This document shows positions 10,746 to 22,625 of a stretch of 64,000 nt of DNA, in pieces. The notes below the pieces were generated by a model. It was not told the origin of the DNA and searched no databases. It saw only the letters and a program-made list of their open reading frames with translations. Location of the stretch: assembly GCA_019022495.1 (NCBI GenBank), contig JAFEKR010000004.1:2790001-2854000 (forward strand), read 5' to 3'. The DNA is from Epichloe hybrida (Eukaryota; Ascomycota; Sordariomycetes; Hypocreales; Clavicipitaceae). Numbering within the stretch: position 1 is the first letter of the stretch; every line of letters starts with the position of its first letter. The position numbers and the translations under genes are program-made.

Positions 10746-13700
10746 CTAATTAGTAGTTACTTTCATAGATAACCACGTAATTTTTAAACACCGCAGATTA
10801 GCAAGGTTAATTAGAAGAGATAGCTTACTTAATAATAAGTTACCTTATAAAATAGAAAGGCTACGTTTAATAATAAGTTATACTAATAAAAAGGTATAAT
10901 ATAGCTCTCTTCTTACTTTAGTATTAATATCTATATCTATATAAATTCTAAAATAATAAAGAAAGGTTTAATACTAGTAGCTAAGCTATCCCCTTATCTT
11001 TCTTTATTATATATTTTATTATATATTTAAAGTTAACTACCTTACCTTATAATCCTTTATATTAGAAAAACATAAGTTATATAACTTATATTTATACCCC
11101 TCCTATCCCCTTATATTAAAGATTTACTCCCCTTTAATTAATTAGAATATTAAATATAGCTAGACTATCTAGGACCTCTAGTTAATTTAGAGTTTCTAGT
11201 AAGAGTAATAGCTATAATAACGCTAAAGAAAGTATTAAAGCTAGAGATAGTAATATACACCCTAATAAAGGGAAAACCCCTATCTATACTAATTTATACC
11301 CTTATATCTCTATAAGACTTAAATAGTATATTATAAAGAAACTACTTTAATAAATAAAGAGCTTTATATATAAAGAGATAATAATACCTAAGGAAATTAG
11401 TCTTTATATCCTTATAAAAACTAAATAATATAAGGAGTAAAAGTTATTTAGAAGAATATTATTCTCTAAATTTAGTAATAACTTCTATAGATAGTTAAGA
11501 GATAAGTTTATAAATAAAAGAGACCTTTCCTAGAATAGACTTTAAGACTATCTTCTTTATAATAAAGTATATATAACTATTAGAAGAGGTATAAAGATAG
11601 TAAATAACCTTAAAGAAGTAGTAAACTAGGAAGAATTCGAATTTTAAACTCTTAAAGAAATTAAAGAGGCTAGGAAGAAGTATATATAGTTCTAGAAAAA
11701 CCTATAGAATAAAGAATTCTTCTATAATCTATTAGATAATAGTAACATTAAATCCTAATAACTAACCTATTTACCTTACCTATTAGTATAATTACTATTA
11801 AAGGAATTAATAGGCTAATCTCCTATAAGAAAGTTAATTAATCTAGAATTAAGGGCACGAAAGGATGCTATTTATAAGTATTTATAAGTAACCCCCCTGC
11901 CTATACCTTTACCTAAGATAATTTAGTAAAACTACCTTAATAATACTACTAATAATACCCTTAAGTAAGAGTATTACTAATAAAGTTAACCCTTATTACC
12001 TAGGACTAATATTACCTCTATTAGTATAGCCTAGAGAACTACCCTTCCTTCTCCTTAATATAAGGGAGAGGAAAATTAAGGGGAATAATAAACCCTAAGG
12101 CTACTCCTTATAAAGCTACCCTTTTACTTCCTAAAGACTATACTACCTTTTTTATAAATATAAAGGGAAGTATTTAAAGAACCCTTATAGACTTAAAGAC
12201 TTTTACTAAAGTAAATTATAGACTTATTAAAGGTATACCCTAAAGAATAACTCTATAGCGCTAATTACTATAATATCCTTAAATTAAAGCTTTAAATATT
12301 CTATAGAAAATATAAATTACTTAATATCTAACCTAAAAAAGCTAGTTATACCTTTAAGATTATACTTAAAGGTAAAGCTTTATAATACTATATAAACTAC
12401 CTCTCTAAACCTAGTTAACTATAAGACCTCCTTATGCTTATTAGCTATATAAGGGAATAATTTAAGACTAAAGATATATAGTAAAGATATCTCCTAGAAT
12501 AAAATAATTTTACTTTATAAGGAATAATAAATAATAACCTAAGTAAATTAATAATTAATTATTTTAATAATCTTATAAAGAAGCTAGCTATCTTATAATA
12601 AGCAGTACCTAAGGTAAGCTAAAGTAAAAGGGCACTTTAGAATTAACTTATAATAGCCTATAATAATATTCTAGAATATAAAGGAGTTATTATAAACTTA
12701 CTAAAGGGACTATAAGAATTCTATAAATATATTAGGATAATAATCTAACTTATTAAGGAAGAGAAAAAGAACTATTAATAATTCCTAACTAAAGCTATAA
12801 CCCTAGAGTAATTCTAGACTAACTAAAGATATAATAGGAAAGGAAAAGACACCTAATACCCTTTAAAACCATAAGGAAAAGAAGGAAATTCTTATATAAA
12901 GAAATATTATATGTATAGTAAGGAAGGATACTAGTTATTAAAGCACCTAGAAGAGAACTATAAGAAAGCGTATTAACGCTTTAAGAACCACTAACTTATA
13001 AATCTAGCTAATAACTTATATAATTTATTCCTTATATAGTATAAAGGGGAATACAAACCTTAATCCCCTATTAATAATAAAATCACTTATTATATAAAGA
13101 GTATTAGATTTAATAATAGCCCTAATAGTATAGATAGGCTAGTATTTATAGACTTCTTTAATTATAAAACATAACTTAATAGTAAAAGAATAGTTTAATT
13201 CCTAATAAGTTAAGTAGCTTATTATAGTCTAAGCAAAGAAGACCCCTTTTAGTAAGAACTCTTAAGCAAAGCTTTAATAATATTTATACTAGAATATTAC
13301 TATTCTTATATAATATTTTAAGGGATTATACCTAATACAGGAGCTATAAAGTTCTCTATAGTAAGGTATCCTTAATTCCTTACTTTATAATATTAAATAC
13401 CTAAACTATAGCTTAATAAATTAATAGTAAAAAAGGTATTAGTTAGATTTAGCATAGGAAAACTAATTATTACGCTTAGAGTAGCTCATATACCTACCCC
13501 TTTTAGAGATATTCTCTTTTAGGTTATACTAATAAACACTTTATTCCTATTATTCCTTAATAATATAGACTACTTACGAATAAATTTTAATATCTCTAAG
13601 AATACACTATAATAAGGAAATATTAAAGTCCCTATTATACGCAAATAGGGGCATGCTTAGATACTACTTATATAAAAAGAGAAAGTAATTACTTAAAGCT

Positions 13701-16263
13701 ATCTTATAGAAAGTAAGTTATAGTAATTACATTATTACTTTAGGTATTTTTTAATTTAATAACTATATAAGGTTCTTTATAAATTAGGGTATAATATTAA
13801 TATTAAGGCTATTAAGAAGCTAATAAAACTCTATTACTAATACTAGATACATATAGACAGCCCTAATTACTTTAAATTCACCCTTAAGGATAAGTATAGC
13901 TTTAACTATAAAGTAATAGTAAATATTTTCTACCTTAATAGTAACTGCCTTATACTTTACGCTATAGATATAGCTATAGTGTTTAACGTAGTAAAATTCC
14001 TTAATAATATCTCTATAAAAATAACCTAGGAAGCCCTCTAGATATACTAGATTAATACTTATCTAAGCCCTCTAGATTTTATTACTATAGATACTAGAAT
14101 AAACTTCTATAGTAATAAATTTAGATAATTTATAGCTTTAATATTAATTTTAATTAAGAAAGTACTTATTAAGGTATACTATAGTATTAGGAAGGTTAAA
14201 AGGTATTATAGGCCGCTCTAAAGGGCCTATAATATAATTAGGCATAAATATCTTATAATACCTAAACCTATTATCTTATAAATAGTAATAAAGGCCCTAA
14301 ATAACACTATAGGCCTTAATAGCCTTATCCTAACTCTCCTTATCTTTAGAGCTTACTTATATATAATAAATAAGTCCTTACTATTACCTAATATTACATA
14401 GTATATAATTATAGTATAGAAGGGTACTCAAGAGATTAAGAGGCTTTATACTATTAGGAAGGTTAATAAGGCCCTTACTAAACATAATAGCCTAGATACC
14501 TTAAAGACCCTTAACCTACTACTTAGATTAAAGGTCTAAGTCTAGTAAGAAAGTAAGGAATAGGCAGGCCTATATAAGCTACTAGTAATAACTAGAGAGA
14601 GCTATATACTTAATATACCTAGGGGCCTAAAGACCTTTAGGTTAACCTCTATTAAGCCTTACTATAATAATCCTAGTATAAAGAAAATAGTAAAGCCTAG
14701 TAAAAAGAAAAAGAAAGAAAGGTAAGAGGCCTAAGATAAGAATATAGTACTAGTAATACTACTAAAGTATAGGCATAGAAGGCCCTAAAAGAACTCTCCT
14801 ATAATACCTTAAGAGACTAATACCTTCCTATTAGTAAAAGAATATAGTAACTTAGCCCTTATAATTAAGCTATATAAGGAAGGAATTATAAAGACCCTAG
14901 GTAAACCCTTTAAACTATTAATAAAAGCAGAAATTAATACCCTAATTAAGTAAGGTATTTTTAAATTTATTATGTTTAATAAGGAGAAGTATAGTAAAAT
15001 TCAAATCTTTAATTCCTAAATTATTAATAAGATTAAAGGTAAGATAATAAAACCCTATAAAAAGTCATACCTTATAATCTAAGGATATAAGGATAAAGGG
15101 AAATAAGCTATCCTTATATAGGCCCTAATAATTTAATAAGTAAGCTAATGCCTTATCCTCATAATAGCCCTATTAGTAAGATTAAGGAAATTCCTTATCT
15201 AGCTATATAATATCTATTAGGCATATATACAAGCCTGTATATTTCTAGAGCGGCTAATCCTAGCACACTTACTAATTCAGATACAGCACCTTTACTCGCC
15301 TAGCATGATTTTTAGGGTTATAAAGCCCCTCTATAGGCTTGTAAAGGCTAGAATATATTAGTGGGTTACGTATTATAAGCATTATAAAGAGAATCTCTAG
15401 ATAGAAACCTTTATATATAATCCTTACTTACTTATAACTATAAAGGAAAGCCCTAACTTTATATATATTAAAATACAGACTAATAATACCCTTACCCTTA
15501 AGAAGGAAAAGCCTATTAGATAAGAAGTTCTCTAAGAAGGAAAAGACTTAACTAGTTACTATAGGCTTTAACACAAAGCTAAAGTAATTCCTAACCTAGG
15601 GCAATCCCCTTACGTTTAATAAAGGCATTATTACGCTAGAGAATATATACTATTAAGATATAGTAAAAGGGATAGAGTAATAAGTTAAAATTAGTTCTAA
15701 TAATTAATTTAAAGCATAAATATATTTAAGTAAAGGGCCTAAGGCGCTTTATCTTAACTAACTAGATAACTATCTAGATAGAGGGATAGGTTACCTATGT
15801 GTAATATATATATAGTAAAAGAAAAGGTAATTCTCTAGGAGGGTAGCTATAGGGATAAGATAGTAATACACAAGGGATTTACACCCTTATAGTTTATATC
15901 CCTAGTAGCTATAGCCACGCTAGCTTACTAGGCCCTCCTAGTAAACCATAGAAATTAGTAGTAATATATAGGAGAAGGAAGGTATTATATTAGAAGGGGG
16001 AAGATATTATATATATACTATAGCGTGGGATATATATTATTTTAAGGAAAAGAAGGGATTTAAAAAGAATTCACTTATTCTTATATAGGCTTATAGGCTA
16101 AGTAAGATTATTATTTCCTTTTTATTAGCTACTATATACTAAGACAAGCTATAAGTTCTTTTCCTTATATTTCTTATTAATTAAATCATTAATTTACCTT
16201 TCTTTTTTATTTATATAATTAATATCACACGTTAATAATTATATTAAAAGAGAGAGGTTTTAG
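10746..16263 (+). pseudogene. gag-pol relic of Copia E
   Basis: Recognisable pieces in the plus frame. A Gag zinc-finger motif at about 12905-12970 is a degraded Cys-X2-Cys...Cys-Trp-Ser-X2-His type, with Cys changed to Tyr and Trp to stop. Integrase lies at about 13840-14400, including the degraded Asp-Ala-Gly-X-Asn-Phe and Val-Glu-Arg-Tyr-His-Gly-Pro-Leu-Arg-Arg-Ala-Tyr-type segments. Reverse transcriptase lies at about 15090-15430, including the Lys-Pro-Leu-Tyr-Gly and Glu-Ala-Gly-X-X-Trp-Trp type block. After RT I could not find the RNase H block that is clear in family D. Stops and Asp-to-Asn changes rule out function. Confidence 0.75.
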
Positions 16264-16555
16264 TATTAGAACAAAGGTAATATTAATTATATATTATAGC
16301 CGTAATTACCTAGCAAAAGCTTAGGCCACGCGCGGGCCTTACACATAACCCGTAACCTAGCCCGTTAATTAGCTAGGAAATGTAAGGCTATAAACACGCG
16401 GCCCCCTTTTCCCTTTTATTATCGCGAATTCTAGCTTTTGACTTCTCCTTTACACATACACACACAACGCAGCCTAGAATAGATAATCAATGATAATACT
16501 ATTCTTCGGGCTCACAACCTTATTATATTGAACTCAATACCCTGTGAAACTAACA
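16264..16555 (+). repeat. 3' LTR of Copia E
   Basis: 292 bp, starting TATTAGAACA (RIP-type change of TG to TA) and ending GAAACTAACA. Its last ~150 bp look almost unmutated while the first ~60 bp are heavily altered. Confidence 0.9.
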
Positions 16556-18152
16556 GTAATATTTTATTATCTAAATTAATAGTAATTAATTTAGGCTAAC
16601 TATAGCTATAGTACTAATAAAAGGTAGCATCTAGATAAGCTTTCTAAATCTCTTTATATATATATAATGCCTTTAGGTATTTAATTTACTACTAATACTT
16701 TATATAGCTAGGTATTATATAAGAAAGTAAAGAAAAAGAATAAAAAGAATAAAAAGAATAAAAAGAAAGAAAGGAAAAAAAGAGAGAAAAAAAAGTAAGA
16801 AAGAGGGATTTAATACAAATTTAGTATAGACCTATGTACATATATATATATGTATTATATAAGTATTTTTAAGCTAAATATATTTCTGTTATTCTAGGGG
16901 TTGCTCTTGCCTTATTTACGGATTTGTATAATTACTAGCTATAAGTTAAGATATATAGTTATAAATTATATAGTCTAAGCTAATAGCTAGCAGATAGTTA
17001 TAAGCTATAAGAAAAAAGAAACCTATAGCTAAAAGCTATAATCCTAAATTTTTCTATTTATATTTACATTCACATTTATCACAATAACTATAATAGTATA
17101 TACGTGTAAAATCCCTTTTTTCTTATATTATATACTAATAATCTTCTAGTTAATATACTTTCTTTATATATATTATAAATATTTTAATTATTTATATCTA
17201 ATTTTAGTATAAACTATAGTAATAATAATAATATAGTAGCTCTACTACCCTAAGCTTACCTATATATATAGCTTTAATAACTCTAATAACATATAACTAA
17301 GACCTCTTCTAGGGTCTTATATATAATATTCCTAGTATATCTTAGCTACTTTTAGCTTATATAAGTAGGAATAGTCTTAGCCTATATATTTATTTATAAG
17401 AGTAGCATGCTATTCTTGCTTTACCTAGATATAATATATAATTTCTTTAAGATTAGGTTTAACTAGTATAAATTAAAAGTAAGTAGCCCTTATATATAAA
17501 TACCTTCTTAATTTAATTAAGAGGTTATTTATATATAAATCCTTATAACTACTATAAATTATAAATAGTATAGAATAAAGATAATTTTACTATACTATTC
17601 CTAGTTTATATATACTTACTAGGCTACTTTAGTAGTATATATAGTAACTATAAATAGCTAGATTATATATTTTCTTACTCTAATAAAGACTAGGTAGGAT
17701 TACTAGTAATAGATGCTTATATAGGAGTAAATATAGGTACCTAAGAATAGCTAATTAACCTTATTAAAGAACTTAGGACTAAAGATAACCTAATTATACT
17801 AGATAAGGATAGAACTATAGATAATCCTATTATTCTTTAAAGTTATATATATAAGTTTTTCCTTACTTCTTTTGCTTATAAGTTATATTATAGCTTTTTT
17901 ATATATATTATAATACTATTAATAAAGCTTATAACTAAGTAATTATAAATATAAATATTAGCTAGTAGTGCTAGCTAATCTAAAACAATAGCTAGCACCT
18001 TCTTATAGTATTTTAGGTTAGTAGCTTACTCTTATATAAAAGAGTTAAGTAAAGTAAAGACTAGCTTAGCTTATTTTTATTTTATATATAATACTTACTT
18101 CCTTAAATTTATATATAAATTAAATTTACTCTTAGGTATATATATTTAATTT
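16556..18152. other. AT-rich degraded sequence, right part of the target of element E
   Basis: Continues 9610-10453 after the E insertion. It includes a purine run of AAAAAGAAT-like units at 16726-16805. 17690-17860 on the plus strand gives a longer open stretch (Gly-Leu-Leu-Val-Ile-Asp-Ala-Tyr-Ile-Gly-Val-Asn...) interrupted by single stops at Trp/Gln-type positions, suggesting a RIP-damaged former coding sequence. I cannot name the family. No intact gene, RNA gene or terminal repeats seen. Confidence 0.35.
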
Positions 18153-18768
18153 ACGTAAAATGATAATGTGGGTTTTTTGTTTTGGTAGCTCTTTGCGGGA
18201 CCTCTCTAAGGTGCCACCGTAGGGAGTGGCTAGCAGTCAGGTGACTCGGGTCAAGGATTCAAGTACCAACTTCCTACAGCATTAAGCGTAGAGGTGTGGA
18301 GGGAGTTTGTCTACGCCAGCTCCAGGGTATGTGCCACGTAATAATCAGCCTAAGCTATGTAGCTTTTCATCGAGCCAGAAGGTGCCTCTCTGTTTCTATC
18401 TGTATAAGGTTTTGGATGAAATCTCTGCAAACTTAACACATTCCAAGCATCATGACTCCGATGCTTACACAAGACCGCCTCCCAGTTTCTAATCCTATCA
18501 TCTGCTCGTATTTTATTCATCTTCCTATTGTTAACATCTATTGCTTAGAAAGATTTGCAGTGTTTCCGAGTAACCTTCTAGTATTAGTTTTGGATTCGCT
18601 ATAATAGGTAGTGTGGCTACCTATATTCCTCCTTCACTTGAACAGAGTTTTCTACATTCCACTTGTCTAAATTGCACAGAGAAAGTGCTTGCCCCTTATT
18701 TAATTCCGAAGGGGCCATTCTAATCAGTCTATATAAACTCCCCACAACCAATAGGGCGAAACTCGGTC

Positions 18769-20499
18769 TTAAGGAAAGTCGCGAAACGACAAAGAAATAA
18801 GAAGTTTGGTAGACCTCTTCCGCAGCGCCTGAGCCAGCCTCTCGTGCCAAAGCCACGCGTTTGCGCTCCCTGTGCCCTCAGCCATGGCGATCAGATTGCC
18901 GAGTCTCGTTACGCGGGACTTGATCAGGCTGATAACTAATTCCTGTTCGTCATCGTCGTCGATCTGCCAGGCATTCAACCCAGGCTGCAGAAACTGGCGT
19001 GAGCGGGACAGGAGTGGCAGATCCAGCTCTGCGTGTGAAGTTGCCATGGCGTTGACGTCTGCCGCAGCGTTGGTGTTGGAAATAACCCCGTTTGTGTTAT
19101 CGGTTTTGCTGCAAACGAAACGTTCGACCGCCTCCAGGCTGGTTAGCATGCGATCGCACATGGTGATTATTAGGATGACAAAGTCCGACCGGGACCAGCA
19201 GGTGCCACACCTGAGTGACTCGAAACGGACAAGTAGGGTCTTCTGGCGCTGTAGAATCGTTTGCTGGGTCATAAGAGGCGTGGTCTGGTATATTGCCGAG
19301 CCTGATCCCATGTCTACTCCGAACCCTGACCCTGACCCTGACCAGGACGACCCAGACGCAGACGAGTATGGCGAGTCCGTCGACGCAGACTTGGGACTTG
19401 GTGCCGGCGAGGGGCCGGCAACGGGATCGCCCCAAACGAGCTGGTCCTGCAAGGCCTCGTAGATGCTCACAGCTGTCATCATGCAGCAGCAAGATGAAGA
19501 CGCAAAAGTGGAGGTGGCATCAAAGTCTGGCAGTGTTGAGAAATGCGTCGCGGGCTGGGCCTCGGTCGTGACTGTGTTATCGTGGGCACTGGGAGCCATC
19601 GTAGTAGTGGGGATGTACGAGTTATCTATCAGAAAGTCCATCTGGTCCACGCCCAATTCAAACAAGCTGTTTGTTGACGGCGAAGTGTGGAGGGATTTGT
19701 TGTCATCGTGCTTGCCTCTGTCTCCTCGACCGGTTGGTGTTTCGGCTGAACCACTAGCATCGAGGCCTGCCCCGAGTTTCGCGACAGCCATGGGCGTGGG
19801 GCCGGCCACATTCCCAAAGAAGTCCCCGGCGGCGGGGTCGAGCTGTGGAAAGACGGCCGGGACCTGCTCAAGGGAGTCTGGGAAGGGTGTGTCGCTTGAA
19901 AAGAGTCGCTGTGGTGCATCTTCTGCGCCTGTATCTGACCCGGCTATTGCAATGCTACTGTCCTGAAGCGAGGGCTGCGAGTCTGGTGCGACTCTCACTT
20001 GGCTTTCGGGGGATGACGACGACGTCGATAATGGCGATGATTGTCTCGTAGTCTGCACTCGAGACCGGCGTTTAATTATCCCCGCCTGGTTCGACTGCTT
20101 GTGCTGGTTAACAACTATGTTGTTGTCGTCGTTCCGGGACTTTAAACCACCACTAGCGACGCTGGTAGCGCGCCTTCGAGGCCTCGAGACGACCGAGTAC
20201 TCGCATTTTCGGTTCTTGGCAACGCACAGCATACAGCCGTTCTCGCCGCTCACGCATTTGGACTAAAAGAAACGCAACTCTAGTTAGTTTCATGGATGTC
20301 AAATGAAAAAGTCTCTACGGTGTGTCGAGAAAGACTTCAACTAGACAATGAAGAATGAACGTGCTCTGCCTACCTTCTGTATGCGGCATCTCTCGCAGGC
20401 GGTCCGCATTGATGTCCTTTCCTTGTCAAAGGGCGGGACAATCTCCACGCTATGGAGTTGGTCTCTATTACCAAACGTTTGCCGTAGAGTACTAAACAT
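18769..20499 (-). CDS. Zn2Cys6 transcription factor, AflR-like
   Basis: Two exons on the minus strand: 20499-20374 (42 codons) and 20262-18769, joined over a 111-bp GTAGGC...TTTTAG phase-0 intron (20373-20263). The product is 539 residues. The intron splits a perfect fungal zinc cluster C-X2-C-X6-C-X6-C-X2-C-X6-C (Cys35, 38, 45, 52, 55, 62), followed by a basic linker (Arg-Pro-Arg-Arg-Arg, about 69-73). The middle is Ser/Pro/Gly-rich and low in complexity. From about 300 there is a Cys-rich helix, then a Leu-Arg-Cys-X2-Cys segment (about 392-397), an acidic run (477-480) and a C-terminal helical region. This arrangement resembles AflR-type pathway regulators of secondary metabolism. The first ATG after an upstream in-frame stop (TAG) was used; Met31 is an alternative start. 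Expected role: nuclear DNA-binding activator. No partner biosynthetic gene lies in the window. Zinc cluster certain; AflR subfamily is inference. Confidence 0.88.
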
Positions 20500-20539
20500 G
20501 ATTTCTGGATTTCCTGGATATCTCAGGGCTAGTATCTCG

Positions 20540-20550
20540 CGGAAAACCCG
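20540..20550. promoter_or_regulatory. CGG-N5-CCG motif 40 bp upstream of the Zn2Cys6 start codon
   Basis: CGGAAAACCCG: two inverted CGG half-sites five bases apart, the kind of element bound by dimeric Zn2Cys6 proteins. A nearly identical motif occurs at 21204-21214. Self-regulation is inference. Confidence 0.4.
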
Positions 20551-20636
20551 GATCAGGAGTTTACGCTAGGCAGGGTGATCCGGTTTAGAGGCAATGAGGA
20601 CAGGTCAATGACTCTATACCTGAGCACGGTAATGAG

Positions 20637-20643
20637 CTTTATA
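20637..20643 (-). promoter_or_regulatory. TATA-like box upstream of the Zn2Cys6 gene
   Basis: TATAAAG on the minus strand, about 138 bp upstream of the start codon at 20499, in otherwise balanced DNA. Position fits a core promoter; not proven. Confidence 0.4.
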
Positions 20644-21203
20644 TCCACCCCCTACAGTAGGTCTAGGTAACTCCGAGCAACTCGTAGCAAAATTAGCGTA
20701 CTCGGTATCACCAGAGACCCACTGTAAGATTTTCTTATCTCCTTGAGCATATATGTATTATAGCTTGTGGGTTAGTGAGGCCCCCACAGCCCCCTTGCCA
20801 CAAGGGTCAGTGACCGCGTACATAGGTACACGAAAGTGTGGTGTAGTAATTTATCTAGGGAATTAAGCAGTTTATTCATTATAAGCCTATTTATACACAA
20901 GCGAATGCACTACTAATTCACTTCTATTTAATTTGACACAGACCCTAGCCAAGGTGACTTCACGATTCTCTGTCGCCTCCCCTAGTCCTGACCCTAGCTC
21001 GCAGTAACGCAGTAAACTACTAGGTTATTAATCTCAGGAGATAATAGAAGTCCTACATACTTTTTATCATTTGTTTACACACCTGACAATGGTAAGAAAT
21101 CCTCTGCAAAGCAGATTAGCCGCACCTTCCGAACTCTAATCCCCAAGACCCTGAAAACGTTCCAGCCCCCAAGTTGTGGGGAGTTCTGCTAATCGGAGCT
21201 ATA

Positions 21204-21227
21204 CGGAAAAACCGTCACAGCTGTGAC
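21204..21227. promoter_or_regulatory. Second CGG-N5-CCG motif overlapping a 14-bp perfect palindrome
   Basis: CGGAAAAACCG at 21204-21214 overlaps the palindrome GTCACAGCTGTGAC at 21214-21227, about 0.7 kb upstream of the Zn2Cys6 start codon. A CTGAAAACG/CGTTTTCAG inverted pair (21151-21159, 21232-21240) encloses this area. Looks like a dense regulatory patch; function unknown. Confidence 0.35.
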
Positions 21228-21314
21228 TAGCCGTTTTCAGATAGAAAGGTTACTTACCACACACCCATATGTAAATCACACCTATAGTTATAGCATATTA
21301 CTACTATATATATA

Positions 21315-21740
21315 TGTTAGGAGCACGGAGGCTAGGGAGCCATAGACAGGATAGTTATATAATAAAGCCCTTAGATAAGCCTTAGGTTATATAAATAACT
21401 AATTAACTACTAGATAGCTATATATATATAGTAAGGTATTTAAATAAAGGCTACCTATAAGGAATATAAGAGATTAGAGTTTAAGACCTTTATATACTTA
21501 CCTTTAAGTAATAGCTCCCTAGCTATAAATAAAAGTCTTAGCCTTAACTTTATTTATATTTTTTTACTATAGTTATAATAAGTTAAACTCTTAAGCTCTT
21601 TTAGGAAAATAAACTATTAGCTAGATTTAAATATAAAAAAACTATAAGATATTTACTTAGAATATACTTATATTACTTAGTAAGAAAGCCTTAAACCTAT
21701 AGTACTTAAGTAATAACTTAAAGACTTTAATTATAGAATA
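21315..21740 (+). mobile_element. Gypsy family A copy 3 (A3): 5' LTR and start of gag
   Basis: Forward copy starting TGTTAGGAGCACGGAGG, matching in reverse the A1 LTR and leader (4470 down to about 4030). It is truncated at 21741 by an inverted Gypsy B LTR. It forms the right border of the gene island. The first ~40 bases are little mutated, the rest heavily. Confidence 0.7.
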
Positions 21741-22329
21741 TTTTATAGACTAGCCCCTAGGCGGCTGCAATAGGGCGTTAATATAATATTAAGAGACTTA
21801 AGGAGGAAAAGAGAGAGGAGAAGAGGCTATCCCTAGTAATGCCCCTTATACCCCCTTAGCTCTTTATATAAGCCCTTACTTTCCCTACTATATAGAAAAT
21901 ACTTAGGTAAAGCCTAAGCCCTTATATATACCCTTACTTAGTCTTACCTTATAAGTTCTCTTTCTATAATATTCCTTACCTTTTACTATTAAATATATAA
22001 TATATTTACCTTATTAGTATAAAGTAGTAATACTTCACTACTATATTTATTTATATAGTATATATAATACAGTTACCTTACTAACTTATTATTATTATAG
22101 TCTTTAGCACTACCCTTACTAGTTTATTAATTATTTAATATAAGTCTAAAACTATATATAAAATTTTTACTAAGTTTCTTATTATATCTTACCTTTCCTT
22201 ATATAATACTATTTAATTATTATTATAATTTTATAATACCTTTTATTTTATTTTACTAGTCTCTCCTTCTTAGATAATTACTTTTTTATTAAATATACCT
22301 TACTATTTATATAATTTATATAACCTTTC

Positions 22330-22625
22330 TGTTAGTATCTACAGGATACTAGTGACCTACGCGTAGGGTTTTCAGGGTAAACTAAAGTGTATATAATTAT
22401 TATATATTCTAGTCTATCTAAGCAAGTAAAAGAGAGATTAAATAAAAGCAAAGAGGGTGCGCTATTTATTATAGGAAAAAGGGCCTTAAATAAGGCTATT
22501 AGCAAAGAGGCCACATATGCTAACGCTAATTACAGCGCAATTAGGCTAGATATATAGGTTCGCGATATAACGCGCCTAGCTAATTAAAGGCGCGTAGCCT
22601 TATTAATATTATACTTATTCTAACA
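22330..22625 (-). repeat. 3' LTR of Copia C1
   Basis: 296 bp, plus-strand ends TGTTAGTATC and TATTCTAACA. A 60-codon minus-strand frame within it (22332-22514) is also seen in the other C1 LTR; I regard it as accidental. Confidence 0.9.

Larger units (their letters stand above)
10454..16555 (+). mobile_element. Copia family E, full length (6102 bp), RIP-degraded
   Basis: Two LTRs of 292 bp each (10454-10745 and 16264-16555) in direct orientation, flanked by a GTAAT duplication (10449-10453 and 16556-16560). The purine tract before the 3' LTR is at 16244-16260. Domain order in the plus frame is Gag zinc knuckle, integrase, reverse transcriptase, which is Ty1/Copia order. The internal part has stops throughout; the LTRs, especially the 3' half of the right one, are much less mutated. 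Confidence 0.9.
18153..21314. other. GC-balanced gene island between AT-rich transposon blocks
   Basis: Composition changes abruptly near 18153 and again at 21315, where a Gypsy A LTR starts. Within it CpG and CpA dinucleotides are common and long open frames exist, so the island has escaped RIP. It holds one gene (18769-20499). 18153-18768 contains its 3' flank and no other gene that I can support; a 61-codon plus-strand frame at 18307-18492 has no recognisable feature. 20500-21314 is its upstream region. Confidence 0.8.

Noticed and set aside
18617..18856. 79-codon minus-strand frame overlapping the 3' end of the Zn2Cys6 gene
   Set aside because: It lies in a different frame from the regulator, overlaps its C-terminus and has no recognisable feature. 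The regulator's own frame ends properly at 18769.
18872..20051. Several plus-strand frames of 68-196 codons, and minus-strand frames of 96-131 codons, inside the Zn2Cys6 gene
   Set aside because: They are shadows of the GC-balanced, low-complexity coding sequence. Translations are rich in Ser/Arg/Pro without domain character, and the zinc cluster fixes the real frame.
20348..20569. 73-codon plus-strand frame over exon 1
   Set aside because: Antisense to exon 1, which carries three of the six zinc-binding cysteines.
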